The notes below the pieces were generated by a model. The model was not told the DNA's origin. It did not search any database and worked only from the letters and a program-made list of their open reading frames with translations. DNA of 64,000 bases from Halomonas denitrificans. GTDB taxonomy: Bacteria; Pseudomonadota; Gammaproteobacteria; Pseudomonadales; Halomonadaceae. The stretch's first letter is position 1. The number at the start of each line of letters is the position of its first letter. Where the stretch lies: assembly GCF_003056305.1 (NCBI RefSeq), contig NZ_PYVX01000001.1, forward strand, positions 186,001 to 250,000. Reading direction: 5' to 3'. Of the stretch, positions 15,419-25,217 are shown in pieces. A program made the translations under genes and the position numbers.

Positions 15419-16186
15419 ATGTTGAGCGTGACACCGATCCCCGCCTTTAGCGACAACTATATCTGGCTGCTTCGCCAGGATACGAGCCAGGCAGTCTGCG
15501 TGGTGGACCCGGGCGATGCAACGCCGGTCATCGAGTGGCTGGAGCGCGAGGGACTCGAACTCGGCGCCGTGCTCATCACCCATCACCACCCGGATCACAC
15601 CGGCGGCCTGCGCGAGCTGATCACGCGCTACTCGCCCCGCGTGATCGGGCCCGACAACCCCGCCATCGACGGCATCGACGAGCGGGTCGGCGATGGCGAC
15701 GAGGTGCGGGTGATGGGCCGTCTGTTCGAGGTGTTCGCCCTGCCCGGCCACACCCTGGACCACATCGGCTTCTTCACGGCGGGCATCCCGCCGCTGCTGT
15801 TCGCCGGCGACGTGCTCTTCAGCGGCGGCTGCGGTCGGCTCTTCGAGGGCACGCCCGAGCAGATGCACGAGTCGCTGTCGCGCCTGGCCACCCTGCCGGA
15901 GGAGACCCTGGTCTTCGCCGCGCACGAGTACACCCAGGCCAACCTGGCCTTCGCCCGCGCCGCCGACCCGGACAACAGCGACGTCGAGGCGGCCCAGGAA
16001 GAGTGCCGCCGCGCCCGCGAACTCGACCGCCCCACGCTGCCGAGCACCCTCGGCCGTGAACGCCGGATCAACCCCTTCCTGCGCTGCGACTCGGCCGGGG
16101 TTCGCCAGGCCGCCGCCGCCCATGGCGACACCGATACCAGCCTGGCAACCTTCACCACGCTGCGCGCCTGGAAAGACGCTTTCTGA
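15419..16186 (+). CDS. gloB: Hydroxyacylglutathione hydrolase (glyoxalase II)
   Basis: This is a 255-residue glyoxalase II that hydrolyses S-lactoylglutathione to D-lactate and glutathione, finishing methylglyoxal detoxification. The metallo-beta-lactamase motif THHHPDH is at residues 54-60 and provides both metal sites. LPGHTLDHIGF, the GDVLFSGGCGRLFEGT loop and the AAHEYTQANL stretch supply the remaining ligands and glutathione contacts. The C-terminal PTLPSTLGRERRINPFLR is typical of proteobacterial GloB. It diverges from the yafS-like gene and is followed by a hairpin before mltD. Confidence 0.96.
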   Translation: MLSVTPIPAFSDNYIWLLRQDTSQAVCVVDPGDATPVIEWLEREGLELGAVLITHHHPDHTGGLRELITRYSPRVIGPDNPAIDGIDERVGDGDEVRVMGRLFEVFALPGHTLDHIGFFTAGIPPLLFAGDVLFSGGCGRLFEGTPEQMHESLSRLATLPEETLVFAAHEYTQANLAFARAADPDNSDVEAAQEECRRARELDRPTLPSTLGRERRINPFLRCDSAGVRQAAAAHGDTDTSLATFTTLRAWKDAF

Positions 16187-16209
16187 ACGCTCTGATGACA
16201 GACGTTTTC

Positions 16210-16233
16210 AGGCCTGCCCCCTGGGGCAGGCCT
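16210..16233 (+). terminator. Hairpin between gloB and mltD
   Basis: An 11-bp inverted repeat (AGGCCTGCCCC / GGGGCAGGCCT) with a 2-base spacer lies 24 bases past the gloB stop. The T tract is missing, so it may terminate incompletely. Confidence 0.5.
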
Positions 16234-16259
16234 TCGCATGACCTGGAGATCACCTCTCG

Positions 16260-17441
16260 ATGACTTACTACACCTCACGTCGACGGATCCTGGGCTTCAC
16301 CAGCTGTCTCGCTCTCATGGGATCCCTGATGGCCGCCGGCAACAGCCAGGCGTCCACCACCCCCGGGAGCGCCTTCAAGGATGATTCGGCCAGCCTGACG
16401 GCCCGCACCGCCACCCTGCCCACCAGCCTGCATTTCTGGGATGCCCTGGCCCTGGAGCCCCAGGACGCCTGGTCGCGCCTCAGCGAGGCCTTCCAGTGGC
16501 AGGCCGACGCCGACCATCCGCGCGTCCAGCACTGGATCGAGCACTATCGCCATAGCCCGCACAACATCGCCGAGATCACCGAGCGGGCCCGGCCGTGGCT
16601 CGCCTGGATCACCGAGCGCGTCGAGGAGCGGAAGCTCCCGGGCGAGATCGCGCTGATCCCGTTCATCGAGAGCTCGTTCGACCCCACCGCCCGCAGCCAT
16701 CGCGGCGCCAGCGGTCTGTGGCAGTTCATGCCCGGCACCGGCAACGCCCTGGGGCTGCACCGCGGCGGCGGCTACGACGGCCGCCTCGACGTGGCACGCT
16801 CCACCCACGCCGCCCTGGACTACATCGAGATGCAGGCCGAGCAGTGGTACGAGGGCGACATCGAGCTCTCCCTGGCCGCTTACAACGCCGGCGCCGGCAA
16901 CGTCAATCGGGCCCGCAGCGCCGCGCTCGCCCAGGGCAAGGCCGGCAACTACTGGGATCTCGACCTGCCGCGGGAGACCATGAACTATGTGCCCAAGCTG
17001 ATCGCCATCGCGACGATCATCGCCGACCCCGAGCGCTACGGCGTCGCGCTGCCCGAGATCGAGGCCGAGCCGGCCGTGGCCGAGGTGCCGGTGACCCGCT
17101 CCCTGGCGCTCGGCGAAGCCGCCCAGCTCGCCGGCGTCTCCCGCTCGGAACTCGAGGAGCTCAACCCCGGCCTGCTCGGCAACCGCGCCGACCCGCGCCG
17201 CGTGACGCGCCTGCTGGTGCCCGCCGAGAGCGCCACCCAGATGGTCGCCCGCCTGCGCAGCGACACCCCCGACCGCGCGACCGGGCGCAGCGACGAGACC
17301 TACGTGGTGCGCCGGGGCGACAGCCTCTCGGCGATCGCCTCGCGCCACTCCGTGGCCCTGGCCGACCTGGCGCGGTGGAACGGCATCGAGCGGCCCGATA
17401 CTTTACAACCGGGGCAACAGCTGACACTTTCCGGTAGTTGA
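16260..17441 (+). CDS. mltD: Membrane-bound lytic murein transglycosylase D
   Basis: This is a 393-residue peptidoglycan lytic transglycosylase. An export signal covers about residues 1-32; SC at 15-16 is a poor lipobox, so it may be a soluble periplasmic or an atypical lipoprotein form. The SLT domain (about 110-240) contains the catalytic Glu137 in ALIPFIESSFDP and the GASGLWQFMPGTG and SLAAYNAGAGNV motifs. A degenerate LysM-like segment (about 280-325) and one clear LysM (about 343-391, TYVVRRGDSLSAIASRHS) follow. It lies just before yejABEF on the same strand, possibly linking wall turnover with peptide uptake. Confidence 0.92.
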   Translation: MTYYTSRRRILGFTSCLALMGSLMAAGNSQASTTPGSAFKDDSASLTARTATLPTSLHFWDALALEPQDAWSRLSEAFQWQADADHPRVQHWIEHYRHSPHNIAEITERARPWLAWITERVEERKLPGEIALIPFIESSFDPTARSHRGASGLWQFMPGTGNALGLHRGGGYDGRLDVARSTHAALDYIEMQAEQWYEGDIELSLAAYNAGAGNVNRARSAALAQGKAGNYWDLDLPRETMNYVPKLIAIATIIADPERYGVALPEIEAEPAVAEVPVTRSLALGEAAQLAGVSRSELEELNPGLLGNRADPRRVTRLLVPAESATQMVARLRSDTPDRATGRSDETYVVRRGDSLSAIASRHSVALADLARWNGIERPDTLQPGQQLTLSGS

Positions 17442-17484
17442 TGACCGGGGCCGCGGCCCCGCCCTGCTACAAGGATGCTGATCG

Positions 17485-19314
17485 ATGCGACACGCTGCCC
17501 CTGGCCTGGGCCTGCTGCTGGGTGCCCTGCTCGGCGGGCCGGCCCTGGCGGCCGAGCCCGCCGAGGTGCCGACCGTTCACGGCCTGGCGCTCTACGGCGA
17601 CCCGGCCCTGCCCGCCGACTTCCCGCACCTGCCCCATGCCGACCCCGAGGCCCCGACCGGGGGCAGCCTGGTCCGCTCGGCCATCGGCAGCTTCGACTCG
17701 ACCAACCCCTTCATCATCCGCGGCACCCCGGCCACCGGGCTCACCGAGATCTACGACACCCTGCTCGCCCAGAACCCCGACGAGCCCTTCTCGATGTACG
17801 GGCTGCTCGCCGAGGGCGTACGCCTGGATCCCGATCGCCAGTGGATCGAGTTCGACCTGCACCCCGAGGCGCGCTTCCACGATGGGCACCCGGTCACCGC
17901 CGAGGACGTGATCTTCAGCTTCGAGACGCTGACCGAGCAGGGCCAGCCGTTCTACGCCGCCTACTACGCCGACGTGGTGGAGGTCCGCGCCGTCGATGAC
18001 GACACCGTGCACATCGACCTGGCCGACAGCGACTCCCGGGAGCTGCCGCTGATCCTCGGTCAGCTGCCGATCCTGCCCGCCCACTACTGGGAAGGCCGGG
18101 ACTTCGAGGCGACCACCCGGGACGCCCTGCTCGGCTCGGGCCCCTACCGCATCGCCACCGTGGAGCCCGGGCGGCGCATCGTCTACGAGCGCGTCGCGGA
18201 CTACTGGGGCCAGGATCTCCCGGTGAACCGCGGCCGTCACAACATCGAGCGACTGGTCTTCGACTACTACCGCGACCAGACCGTGGCCCTAGAGGCCTTC
18301 AAGGCCGGCAACCTCGACCTGCGCATCGAGACCAGCGCCCGCAACTGGGCCACCGCCTACGACTTCCCGGCCCTCGAGGCAGGCTTCGTGAAGCGCCTCG
18401 AGGTGCCGGACGGCCAGCCCGCCGGCATGCAGGCCTACGTGATGAACCTGCGCCGCGAGACCTTCCAGGACGTGCGGGTGCGCGAGGCGCTGAACCTGGC
18501 CTTCGACTTCGAGTGGCTCAACCGCAACCTCTTCTACGGCGCCTACGAGCGCACCGAGAGCTACTTCGCCAACTCCGAGATGGCCGCCGAGGGGCTGCCG
18601 AGCGAGGCCGAGCTCGAGCTGCTCGCGCCCCATCGCGAGGCGCTGCCCGACGAGGTCTTCGAGGCGCCGCTGCCGATCGAGCACCCCGAGGGGCTGCGCC
18701 CGCGGCTGGCCCGGGCGCTGGAGCTGCTCAACGAGGCGGGCTATGCGGTGCGCGACGGCGTGATGACCGATCTCGACAGCGGCACCCCCCTGCGCCTGGA
18801 GGTGCTGCTCTTCGACACCCAGTTCGAGCGAGTCGTGCAGCCGCTGCTGCAGAACCTCGAGCGCCTCGGCATCCAGGGCGACATCCGCATCGTCGACGTC
18901 AACCAGTACCTCAACCGGCTGCGCAGCTTCGACTTCGACATCATCGTCGGCAGCTTCCCCCAGTCGGCCAATCCCGGCAACGAGCAGCGCGACTTCTGGA
19001 CCAGCGAGTTCGCCGACGTGCCCCAGAGCCGCAACCTGATCGGGCTCAGCGACCCGGTGATCGACGACCTGGTCGACGCGCTGATCGCCGCCGACTCCAG
19101 AGAGGCCCTGGACACCGCCGCCCGGGCGCTGGACCGGGTGCTGCGCTGGGGCTTCTACGTGATTCCCCAGTGGCACCTGGGGCAGACGCGGATCGCCCTG
19201 TGGGACAAGTTCGGCTGGCAGGAGCCCTTCCCCGAGTACGGGCTGGACCTGTCGGCCTGGTGGGTGGATCCCGAGCGCGGCCGCGAGATCGAGGCCCGCC
19301 AGCGCAATCGCTGA
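17485..19314 (+). CDS. yejA: Peptide ABC transporter substrate-binding protein YejA
   Basis: This 609-residue periplasmic family 5 solute-binding protein is the first gene of a complete yejABEF operon. A signal peptide ends near ALAA (residue 23). The family 5 core includes LAEGVRLDPDRQWIEFDLHPEARFHDGHPVTAEDVIFSFE and GSGPYRI. Length and gene order match E. coli YejA, which delivers peptides, including the antibiotic microcin C, to YejBEF. It starts 43 bases after mltD. Confidence 0.94.
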   Translation: MRHAAPGLGLLLGALLGGPALAAEPAEVPTVHGLALYGDPALPADFPHLPHADPEAPTGGSLVRSAIGSFDSTNPFIIRGTPATGLTEIYDTLLAQNPDEPFSMYGLLAEGVRLDPDRQWIEFDLHPEARFHDGHPVTAEDVIFSFETLTEQGQPFYAAYYADVVEVRAVDDDTVHIDLADSDSRELPLILGQLPILPAHYWEGRDFEATTRDALLGSGPYRIATVEPGRRIVYERVADYWGQDLPVNRGRHNIERLVFDYYRDQTVALEAFKAGNLDLRIETSARNWATAYDFPALEAGFVKRLEVPDGQPAGMQAYVMNLRRETFQDVRVREALNLAFDFEWLNRNLFYGAYERTESYFANSEMAAEGLPSEAELELLAPHREALPDEVFEAPLPIEHPEGLRPRLARALELLNEAGYAVRDGVMTDLDSGTPLRLEVLLFDTQFERVVQPLLQNLERLGIQGDIRIVDVNQYLNRLRSFDFDIIVGSFPQSANPGNEQRDFWTSEFADVPQSRNLIGLSDPVIDDLVDALIAADSREALDTAARALDRVLRWGFYVIPQWHLGQTRIALWDKFGWQEPFPEYGLDLSAWWVDPERGREIEARQRNR

Positions 19315-19368
19315 GGGCGCCGACTGTCACCCGGCTTGAAGACCCTGATCATCTAGTAAGGACACGCC

Positions 19369-20442
19369 GTGGCTGCCTACGTACTGCGCCGCCTGCTGCT
19401 GATGATCCCCACCCTGCTGGGGATCATGCTGCTCAACTTCATCATCGTCCAGGCCGCCCCGGGCGGCCCCATCGACCAGGTGCTGGCCCGCTTCCAGGGG
19501 CTCTCCAGCCAGGCCAGCACCCGCATGGAGGGCGGCGGCGGCGATGTCGCGGCGGGCGGCGAGTCCCGCGGCGCCCGGGGCATCCCCCCCGCCTTCATCG
19601 AGAAGCTCGAGGCGCAGTTCGGCTTCGACGAGCCGGCCCACGAGCGCTTTCTCGGCATGATCGCCGACTACGCCACCTTCGACTTCGGCGAGAGCTTCTT
19701 CCGCGACGAGCAGGTCACCACCCTGATGCTCGAGCGCCTGCCGGTGTCGATCTCGCTGGGGCTCTGGACCACCCTGGTGGTCTACCTGGTCTCGATCCCG
19801 CTGGGCATCCGCAAGGCGCTCCACCACGGATCGCCCTTCGACGTCTGGAGCTCGGGGCTGGTGATCGTCGGCTACGCCATCCCCGGCTTCCTGTTCGCGA
19901 TCCTCTTGATCGTGCTGTTCGCCGGCGGCAGCTACTGGGATGTGTTCCCGCTGCGCGGCCTCACCTCGGCGGACTTCGACGAGCTCTCCGCCTGGGGCAA
20001 GGTCAAGGACTACCTCTGGCACATCACCCTGCCGGTCGTCGCCTCGGCGATCGGCAGCTTCGCCACCCTGACCATGCTGACCAAGAACAGCTTCCTCGAC
20101 GAGGTGCACAAGCAGTACGTGCTGACCGCCCGCGCCAAGGGCGCCAGCGACCGGCGCGTGCTCTACGGCCACGTCTTCCGCAACGCCATGCTGATCATCA
20201 TCGCCGGCCTGCCCGCCGCGCTGGTGGGGATCTTCTTCACCGGCTCGCTGCTCATCGAGGTGATCTTCTCCCTCAACGGGCTGGGCCTCTTGGGCTTCGA
20301 GGCGGTGATGCAGCGCGACTACCCGGTGATCTTCGGCACCCTCTACCTCTACACCCTGATCGGCCTGGTCCTGAAGCTGATCTCCGACCTGACCTATGTG
20401 TGGGTCGACCCGCGCATCGACTTCGAGACACGGGAGTCCTGA
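19369..20442 (+). CDS. yejB: Peptide ABC transporter permease YejB
   Basis: This is a 357-residue inner-membrane permease of the oligopeptide type. The N-terminal [24 protein letters not shown] segment is the usual first helix, followed by a periplasmic region and five further helices. The cytoplasmic EAA-like loop is around [22 protein letters not shown], and the end reads [15 protein letters not shown]. It uses a GTG start preceded by TAAGGA. A Gly-rich stretch near residues 50-65 is an insertion in the first periplasmic region. It partners YejE. Confidence 0.94.
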   Translation: MAAYVLRRLLLMIPTLLGIMLLNFIIVQAAPGGPIDQVLARFQGLSSQASTRMEGGGGDVAAGGESRGARGIPPAFIEKLEAQFGFDEPAHERFLGMIADYATFDFGESFFRDEQVTTLMLERLPVSISLGLWTTLVVYLVSIPLGIRKALHHGSPFDVWSSGLVIVGYAIPGFLFAILLIVLFAGGSYWDVFPLRGLTSADFDELSAWGKVKDYLWHITLPVVASAIGSFATLTMLTKNSFLDEVHKQYVLTARAKGASDRRVLYGHVFRNAMLIIIAGLPAALVGIFFTGSLLIEVIFSLNGLGLLGFEAVMQRDYPVIFGTLYLYTLIGLVLKLISDLTYVWVDPRIDFETRES

Positions 20443-20445
20443 GTC

Positions 20446-21546
20446 ATGAACGCCCCCGGCACCGACCCCGGCAGCGCCACGCGCCGCCCCTCCCGCCTCT
20501 CGCCGATCACCCGGCGGCGCCTGGCGGTGTTCCGCGACAACCGCCGCGCCCGGCTCTCGCTGTGGATCTTCGCGGCGCTGTTCGTCGTGAGCCTGGTCGC
20601 CGAGCTGATCGCCAACGACCGGCCGATCGTCATGCAGTACCAGGGGCAGTGGTACGCGCCGGTGGTCGCGGACTACCCCGATACCGAGTTCGGCGGCTTC
20701 CTGCCGAGCCCCGCCGACTACCGCGACCCCTTCACCCGGGAGGAGATCGCCGCCAACGGCTGGATGCTCTGGCCGCCGATCCCCTTCTCCTACGAGACCC
20801 TGGACCGGGAGCTGGACCATCCCGCACCCTCGCCGCCCACCGCCCGCCACTGGCTGGGCACCGACGACCAGGGGCGCGACGTGCTGGCCCGGGTGATCTA
20901 CGGCTTTCGGCTCTCGGTGATCTTCGCGCTGGTGCTGACGGCGGGCTCCCTGGTGCTCGGGGTGCTGGCCGGCGGCATCCAGGGCTACTTCGGCGGCAAG
21001 GTCGACCTGATCGGCCAGCGCTTCACCGAGATCTGGTCGGGGCTGCCGATGCTCTTCCTGCTGATCATTCTGGCGAGCCTGGTGGAGCCCAACCTCTGGT
21101 GGCTGCTCGGCATCATGCTGCTCTTCTCCTGGCTCGGCCTGGTCGACGTGGTGCGCGCCGAGTTCCTGCGCGCGCGCAACCTGGAGTACGTGCGCGCCGC
21201 CCGCGCCATGGGCCTGCCGTCGCACCTGATCATGTGGCGCCACGTGCTGCCCAACGCCATGGTCGCGACCCTGACCTTCATCCCCTTCCTGTTCACCGGG
21301 GCGATCACCACCCTCACCGCCCTGGACTTCCTGGGCTTCGGCCTGCCGCCGGGCTCGCCGTCGCTGGGCGAGCTGGTCGCCCAGGGCAAGAACAACCTGC
21401 AGGCGCCGTGGCTCGGCATCACCGCCTTCGTCACCCTGTCGGTGATGCTCTCGCTGCTGGTGTTCATCGGCGAGGGGCTGCGCGACGCCTTCGACCCGCG
21501 CCACATCCAGCACGCCGCCACCCCGAGGACGCCCCGCGATGCCTGA
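20446..21546 (+). CDS. yejE: Peptide ABC transporter permease YejE
   Basis: This is a 366-residue second permease of the Yej importer. A cytoplasmic N-terminus (about 1-35) precedes the first helix. A large periplasmic portion (about 55-130) contains the LGTDDQGRDVLARVIYGFRLS motif of OppC-type subunits. The transmembrane domain includes the EAA loop RAARAMGLPSHLIMWRHVLPNA. The start lies 3 bases after the yejB stop and the end overlaps yejF by 8 bases, so the operon is tightly coupled. Confidence 0.95.
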   Translation: MNAPGTDPGSATRRPSRLSPITRRRLAVFRDNRRARLSLWIFAALFVVSLVAELIANDRPIVMQYQGQWYAPVVADYPDTEFGGFLPSPADYRDPFTREEIAANGWMLWPPIPFSYETLDRELDHPAPSPPTARHWLGTDDQGRDVLARVIYGFRLSVIFALVLTAGSLVLGVLAGGIQGYFGGKVDLIGQRFTEIWSGLPMLFLLIILASLVEPNLWWLLGIMLLFSWLGLVDVVRAEFLRARNLEYVRAARAMGLPSHLIMWRHVLPNAMVATLTFIPFLFTGAITTLTALDFLGFGLPPGSPSLGELVAQGKNNLQAPWLGITAFVTLSVMLSLLVFIGEGLRDAFDPRHIQHAATPRTPRDA

Positions 21547-23125
21547 GCCCCTGCTGCGACTCGACGACCTGACCATCGCCTTCGACGACGTCACCGTGGT
21601 CGACCGGCTCTCGCTCACCGTGGAGCGCGGCGAGACCCTGGCCCTGGTGGGGGAATCCGGCTCCGGCAAGTCGGTCTCGGCGCTCGGCGCCATGAGCCTG
21701 CTGCCCGCCAACGCGCGCATCGAGGGCGGCCGCCGGCTCGGCGACACCGACCTCGCCGACCTCTCGCCGCGGGGCTGGCGGGGGCTTCGCGGCAGCCGGG
21801 TGGGCTTCGTCTTCCAGGAGCCGATGACCTCGCTGAACCCGCTTCACCCCATCGGCAAGCAGATCGGCGAGGCGCTGCGCCTGCATCAGGGACTCACCGG
21901 CAAGGCCGCCCGCCAGCGCACCCGTGCGCTGCTCGAGCAGGTCAAGCTGCCCCGCGCCGAGGAGCTGCTGGACGCCTGGCCGCACCAGCTCTCCGGCGGC
22001 CAGCGCCAGCGGGTGATGATCGCCATGGCCATCGCCAACGAGCCGGACCTCTTGATCGCCGACGAGCCGACCACCGCGCTCGACGTCACCGTGCAGCAGG
22101 AGATCCTCGCCCTGCTGGCCGAGCTGCGCGACCGCCACGGCATGGGCATGCTCTTCATCACCCACGATCTGAACCTGGTGCGCCGCCACGCCGACCGGGT
22201 CTGCGTGATGCATCACGGCAAGGCGCAGGAGAGCGGCGCGGTGGACGCGGTCTTCGACCGGCCCCAGAGCCCCCATACCCGCCTGCTGCTGGAGGCCGAG
22301 CCCACCGGCCGGCCGGCGCCCATCGAGGGCCGGGCGCCGCTACTCGAGGCCCGCGGCATCGGGGTCAGCTTCCAGCGCCCGAAGCGGCTGTTCTCGCGTC
22401 GCCCGCCCCCCTTCGAGGCGGTCAAGCCGCTGAACCTCTCGGTGGCACCCGGCGAGACCCTGGGCATCGTCGGCGAGTCCGGCTCGGGCAAGACCACCCT
22501 GGCCCTGGCGCTTTTACGCCTCGGCCAGGGGAGTGGCGAGATCGAATTCGACGGCACGCGGCTCGATCGCCTGAGCGGCAACGACCTGCGCCGCCAGCGC
22601 CGCAGCCTGCAGGTGGTCTTCCAGGACCCCTACGGCTCGCTCTCCCCGCGCCTGCCGGTCTTCGATATCGTCAGCGAGGGTCTGCGCTTCCACCACCCGG
22701 AGCTTGCCCTGGGCGAGGTCGAGCGTCGGGTGCGCGACACCCTGCGCGAGGTTGGCCTGCCCGAGGAGTGCGCCTCCCGCTATCCCCATGAGTTCTCCGG
22801 TGGCCAGCGCCAGCGCATCGCCGTGGCGCGCGCGATCATCCTCGAGCCGCGCCTGGTGGTGCTCGACGAGCCCACCTCGGCGCTGGATCGCAGCGTACAG
22901 AAGCAGCTCGTCGAGCTCTTGCGCGACCTGCAGGCCAGGCGCCGGCTGAGCTACCTGTTCATCAGCCACGACCTGGCCGTGGTGCGCGCCATGGCGCACC
23001 GCATCCTGGTGCTCAAGGATGGCGAGGTGATGGAACAGGGCGACTGCCGCCAGGTGCTCGAGCGGCCCGCCAGCGACTACACCCGGGCCCTGGTGGCGGC
23101 TGCCGGCCTCGCCGAGGTCGACTGA
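21539..23125 (+). CDS. yejF: Peptide ABC transporter dual ATPase YejF
   Basis: This is a 528-residue protein with two fused nucleotide-binding domains that power YejBE. Domain 1 has Walker A GESGSGKS, signature LSGGQRQR and Walker [13 protein letters not shown]. Domain 2 (about residue 270 on) has Walker [10 protein letters not shown], signature FSGGQRQR and Walker [13 protein letters not shown]. Each has its H-loop histidine (THDLN, SHDLA). All catalytic motifs are intact. It closes the yejABEF operon; the downstream gap of 257 bases carries a short tandem repeat but no clear terminator. Confidence 0.96.
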   Translation: MPEPLLRLDDLTIAFDDVTVVDRLSLTVERGETLALVGESGSGKSVSALGAMSLLPANARIEGGRRLGDTDLADLSPRGWRGLRGSRVGFVFQEPMTSLNPLHPIGKQIGEALRLHQGLTGKAARQRTRALLEQVKLPRAEELLDAWPHQLSGGQRQRVMIAMAIANEPDLLIADEPTTALDVTVQQEILALLAELRDRHGMGMLFITHDLNLVRRHADRVCVMHHGKAQESGAVDAVFDRPQSPHTRLLLEAEPTGRPAPIEGRAPLLEARGIGVSFQRPKRLFSRRPPPFEAVKPLNLSVAPGETLGIVGESGSGKTTLALALLRLGQGSGEIEFDGTRLDRLSGNDLRRQRRSLQVVFQDPYGSLSPRLPVFDIVSEGLRFHHPELALGEVERRVRDTLREVGLPEECASRYPHEFSGGQRQRIAVARAIILEPRLVVLDEPTSALDRSVQKQLVELLRDLQARRRLSYLFISHDLAVVRAMAHRILVLKDGEVMEQGDCRQVLERPASDYTRALVAAAGLAEVD

Positions 23126-23155
23126 GCCGGCAAACGGCGTGCCCTTGCTATCTGT

Positions 23156-23175
23156 GAAGACCCGCGAAGACCCGC
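23156..23175. repeat. Tandem 10-bp direct repeat after yejF
   Basis: GAAGACCCGC occurs twice head to tail in the yejF-diguanylate cyclase gap. Two copies only; possibly chance. Confidence 0.5.
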
Positions 23176-23382
23176 GATAGGCTCATGACGGGAAGGCGTC
23201 GATCGATGAGCAGGTAGACAAGATAACGGTATAAATACGAACCAGCGAGCGCCACGGCCGTCACCCCATTAGCGAGCCGAGGGCCATTCGTCACCTGCGT
23301 CGTCGGGGCGTTGACAGGCGGCGAGGATGCGCTGATTACGCCGCGTTACACTGTATCTCTTCCAACATGCCGATGAGACGCC

Positions 23383-25119
23383 ATGCGACGCCTCCTTCCC
23401 TCGCTGCTCGCCCCCCTGCTGCTGGCCGCGCTGCTCGTTGCCAGTGCCAACGCCAGGGCGCTGGAGCTCGACGAGGGCTGGGAGTACCGCTGGGGCGACT
23501 CTCCGTTCCAGGCCGACGGCACGCCCGCCTGGGTCGTCGAGCCCGGGGACGAGGCCGCGTGGAAGCCCATCGCCTTCCCCTCCAACCCGCCCGGTCGCGA
23601 TGGGCACAAGCACGCCTGGTTTCGCATCACCCTCCCGGAGGGCGAGTGGCGTGACCCGGTGCTGTACATCTACAGCGTCGACCTGATCACCCAGGTGTGG
23701 TTCGGTGACGAGCGGATCTACCAGTACGGTCGCTTCGATGCGCAGGGAGAGGGGCGCTTCGAGGGCTGGCCCTGGCACATGATCAGCCTGCCCGAGGACT
23801 TCGCCGGCCAGACGCTCTACTTCCGCGTCTTCTCCGACTACACCGACATCGGCCTGTGGGGGGAGGTCAAGCTGATGGACCGCCCCGCTCTGCTGACCTA
23901 TATCCTGGAGCGCTCCGCCGGGGAACTGGTCGTCAGCGCCTTCCTGCTGCTACTGGCCCTGCTCGCCTTCATCTTCACCCTGGTGCAGGCCGATCAGCGC
24001 AGCTTCCTCGGCATCGGGCTCTTTGCCCTGGCATCCGGTACCATGCTGCTGGCCGAGACCCAGGCCAGCCAGCTTCTGATCGAGCGGCCCCTGCTGTGGG
24101 ACTATCTCGCCGCCGCGGGCTACTACACCGTGCCGCTGGCCATGGGCCTGATGCTGGAGCACTGGTTCGCCGACCGGCGCCCGACGCTGTTGCGCCGCCT
24201 CTGGCAGCTCCACCTCGGCTACCTGGTGGTGGCCCTCGGGCTGGCGCTGGCCGGAATCATCGACCTCTCCAGCACCTTCCCGCCCTTCGATGCGCTGCTG
24301 GTGGCGAGTCTCGTGCTGATGTTCATGGCCATCGTCGTGCACCTCGGGGAGCTCAACGGCGAGCAGAGGCTGATCGTGCTGAGCTACGGGCTCTTCGCCC
24401 TGATGCTGCTGGTCGACATGGCCGTGGCCCACGGGCTGCTCAGCTGGCGTCGGGTGCCCGTGCATGGCGGCGCCCTGGGCTTCGCGGTAGCGATCGTGGC
24501 GATCTCGCTCTGGCACTACAGCCGCACCCAGCATGAACTGCGCCGCCTGAATCACTCCCTCGAGCAGCAGGTTGCCCAGCGCACCCGGGAACTCGAGGAG
24601 ACGGTCATGAAGCTTCAGGCCTTCTCCTACCAAGACTCCCTGACCGGCCTGCACAACCGCCGCTACTTCGACGAACTGCTCGAGCACGAGGCCGCCATGG
24701 CGCGTCGCCACGCCACGCCCTTGACCCTGGCGATGATCGATATCGACCATTTCAAGCAGTTCAACGACCGCGAAGGCCACGAGGCGGGAGATACGGTACT
24801 GATCGGCCTGGGCCGCCTGCTGACCCATCATTTCCGCGACAGCGACGAAGTCTGCCGCATGGGGGGCGAGGAGTTCGTCGTGGTCATGCCGGGCGCCACC
24901 GCGGCAATGGTCGAGGCGCGCCTCGCAGAGCTGATGGAGATCATCGACCGAACGCGCTTTCGCTATCGCGGCCAGGTGCTCGACCCCCTGACGATCTCCT
25001 GCGGCATCGCCTCCTATCCCGAACATGCCGGCGAGCCGCTGACGCTGATCGGGCTCGCCGACAAGGCGCTCTATTCGGCCAAGCATCGCGGGCGCGCCCG
25101 CATCGAGACCTACGCCTGA
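23383..25119 (+). CDS. Diguanylate cyclase with 7TMR-DISM sensor
   Basis: This 578-residue membrane-bound sensor makes cyclic di-GMP. A signal peptide (about 1-25) is followed by a periplasmic beta-rich 7TMR-DISM extracellular domain (about 26-170). Seven membrane helices (about 178-385) precede a short coiled coil (ELRRLNHSLEQQVAQRTRELEE region). The GGDEF domain starts at DSLTGLHNRRYF. The active site is GGEEF at 494-498, and the inhibitory I-site RDSD (485-488) lies five residues upstream, so product feedback is expected. No phosphodiesterase domain is present. The periplasmic ligand is unknown. It appears monocistronic. Confidence 0.93.
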   Translation: MRRLLPSLLAPLLLAALLVASANARALELDEGWEYRWGDSPFQADGTPAWVVEPGDEAAWKPIAFPSNPPGRDGHKHAWFRITLPEGEWRDPVLYIYSVDLITQVWFGDERIYQYGRFDAQGEGRFEGWPWHMISLPEDFAGQTLYFRVFSDYTDIGLWGEVKLMDRPALLTYILERSAGELVVSAFLLLLALLAFIFTLVQADQRSFLGIGLFALASGTMLLAETQASQLLIERPLLWDYLAAAGYYTVPLAMGLMLEHWFADRRPTLLRRLWQLHLGYLVVALGLALAGIIDLSSTFPPFDALLVASLVLMFMAIVVHLGELNGEQRLIVLSYGLFALMLLVDMAVAHGLLSWRRVPVHGGALGFAVAIVAISLWHYSRTQHELRRLNHSLEQQVAQRTRELEETVMKLQAFSYQDSLTGLHNRRYFDELLEHEAAMARRHATPLTLAMIDIDHFKQFNDREGHEAGDTVLIGLGRLLTHHFRDSDEVCRMGGEEFVVVMPGATAAMVEARLAELMEIIDRTRFRYRGQVLDPLTISCGIASYPEHAGEPLTLIGLADKALYSAKHRGRARIETYA

Positions 25120-25152
25120 ACGCGACCAGCGCTCAGGCGCCCCGCACCCACA

Positions 25153-25167
25153 CCCCGCAGTGCGGGG
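25153..25167. terminator. Small GC hairpin between convergent genes
   Basis: CCCCGC / GCGGGG with a 3-base loop sits in the 98-base gap between the diguanylate cyclase and rsuA stops. It is short, with no T tract, so only a weak terminator candidate. Confidence 0.3.
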
Positions 25168-25217
25168 CGGGATTCAGGGCGGCATGGCCCGCAGTGCTCA
25201 GGACAGAAGAACGCCCC

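Noticed and set aside
16260-16360. MltD lipobox
   Set aside because: The FTSC stretch does not fit a lipobox well and an Ala-x-Ala-like signal peptidase I site follows, so lipoprotein status was not claimed.
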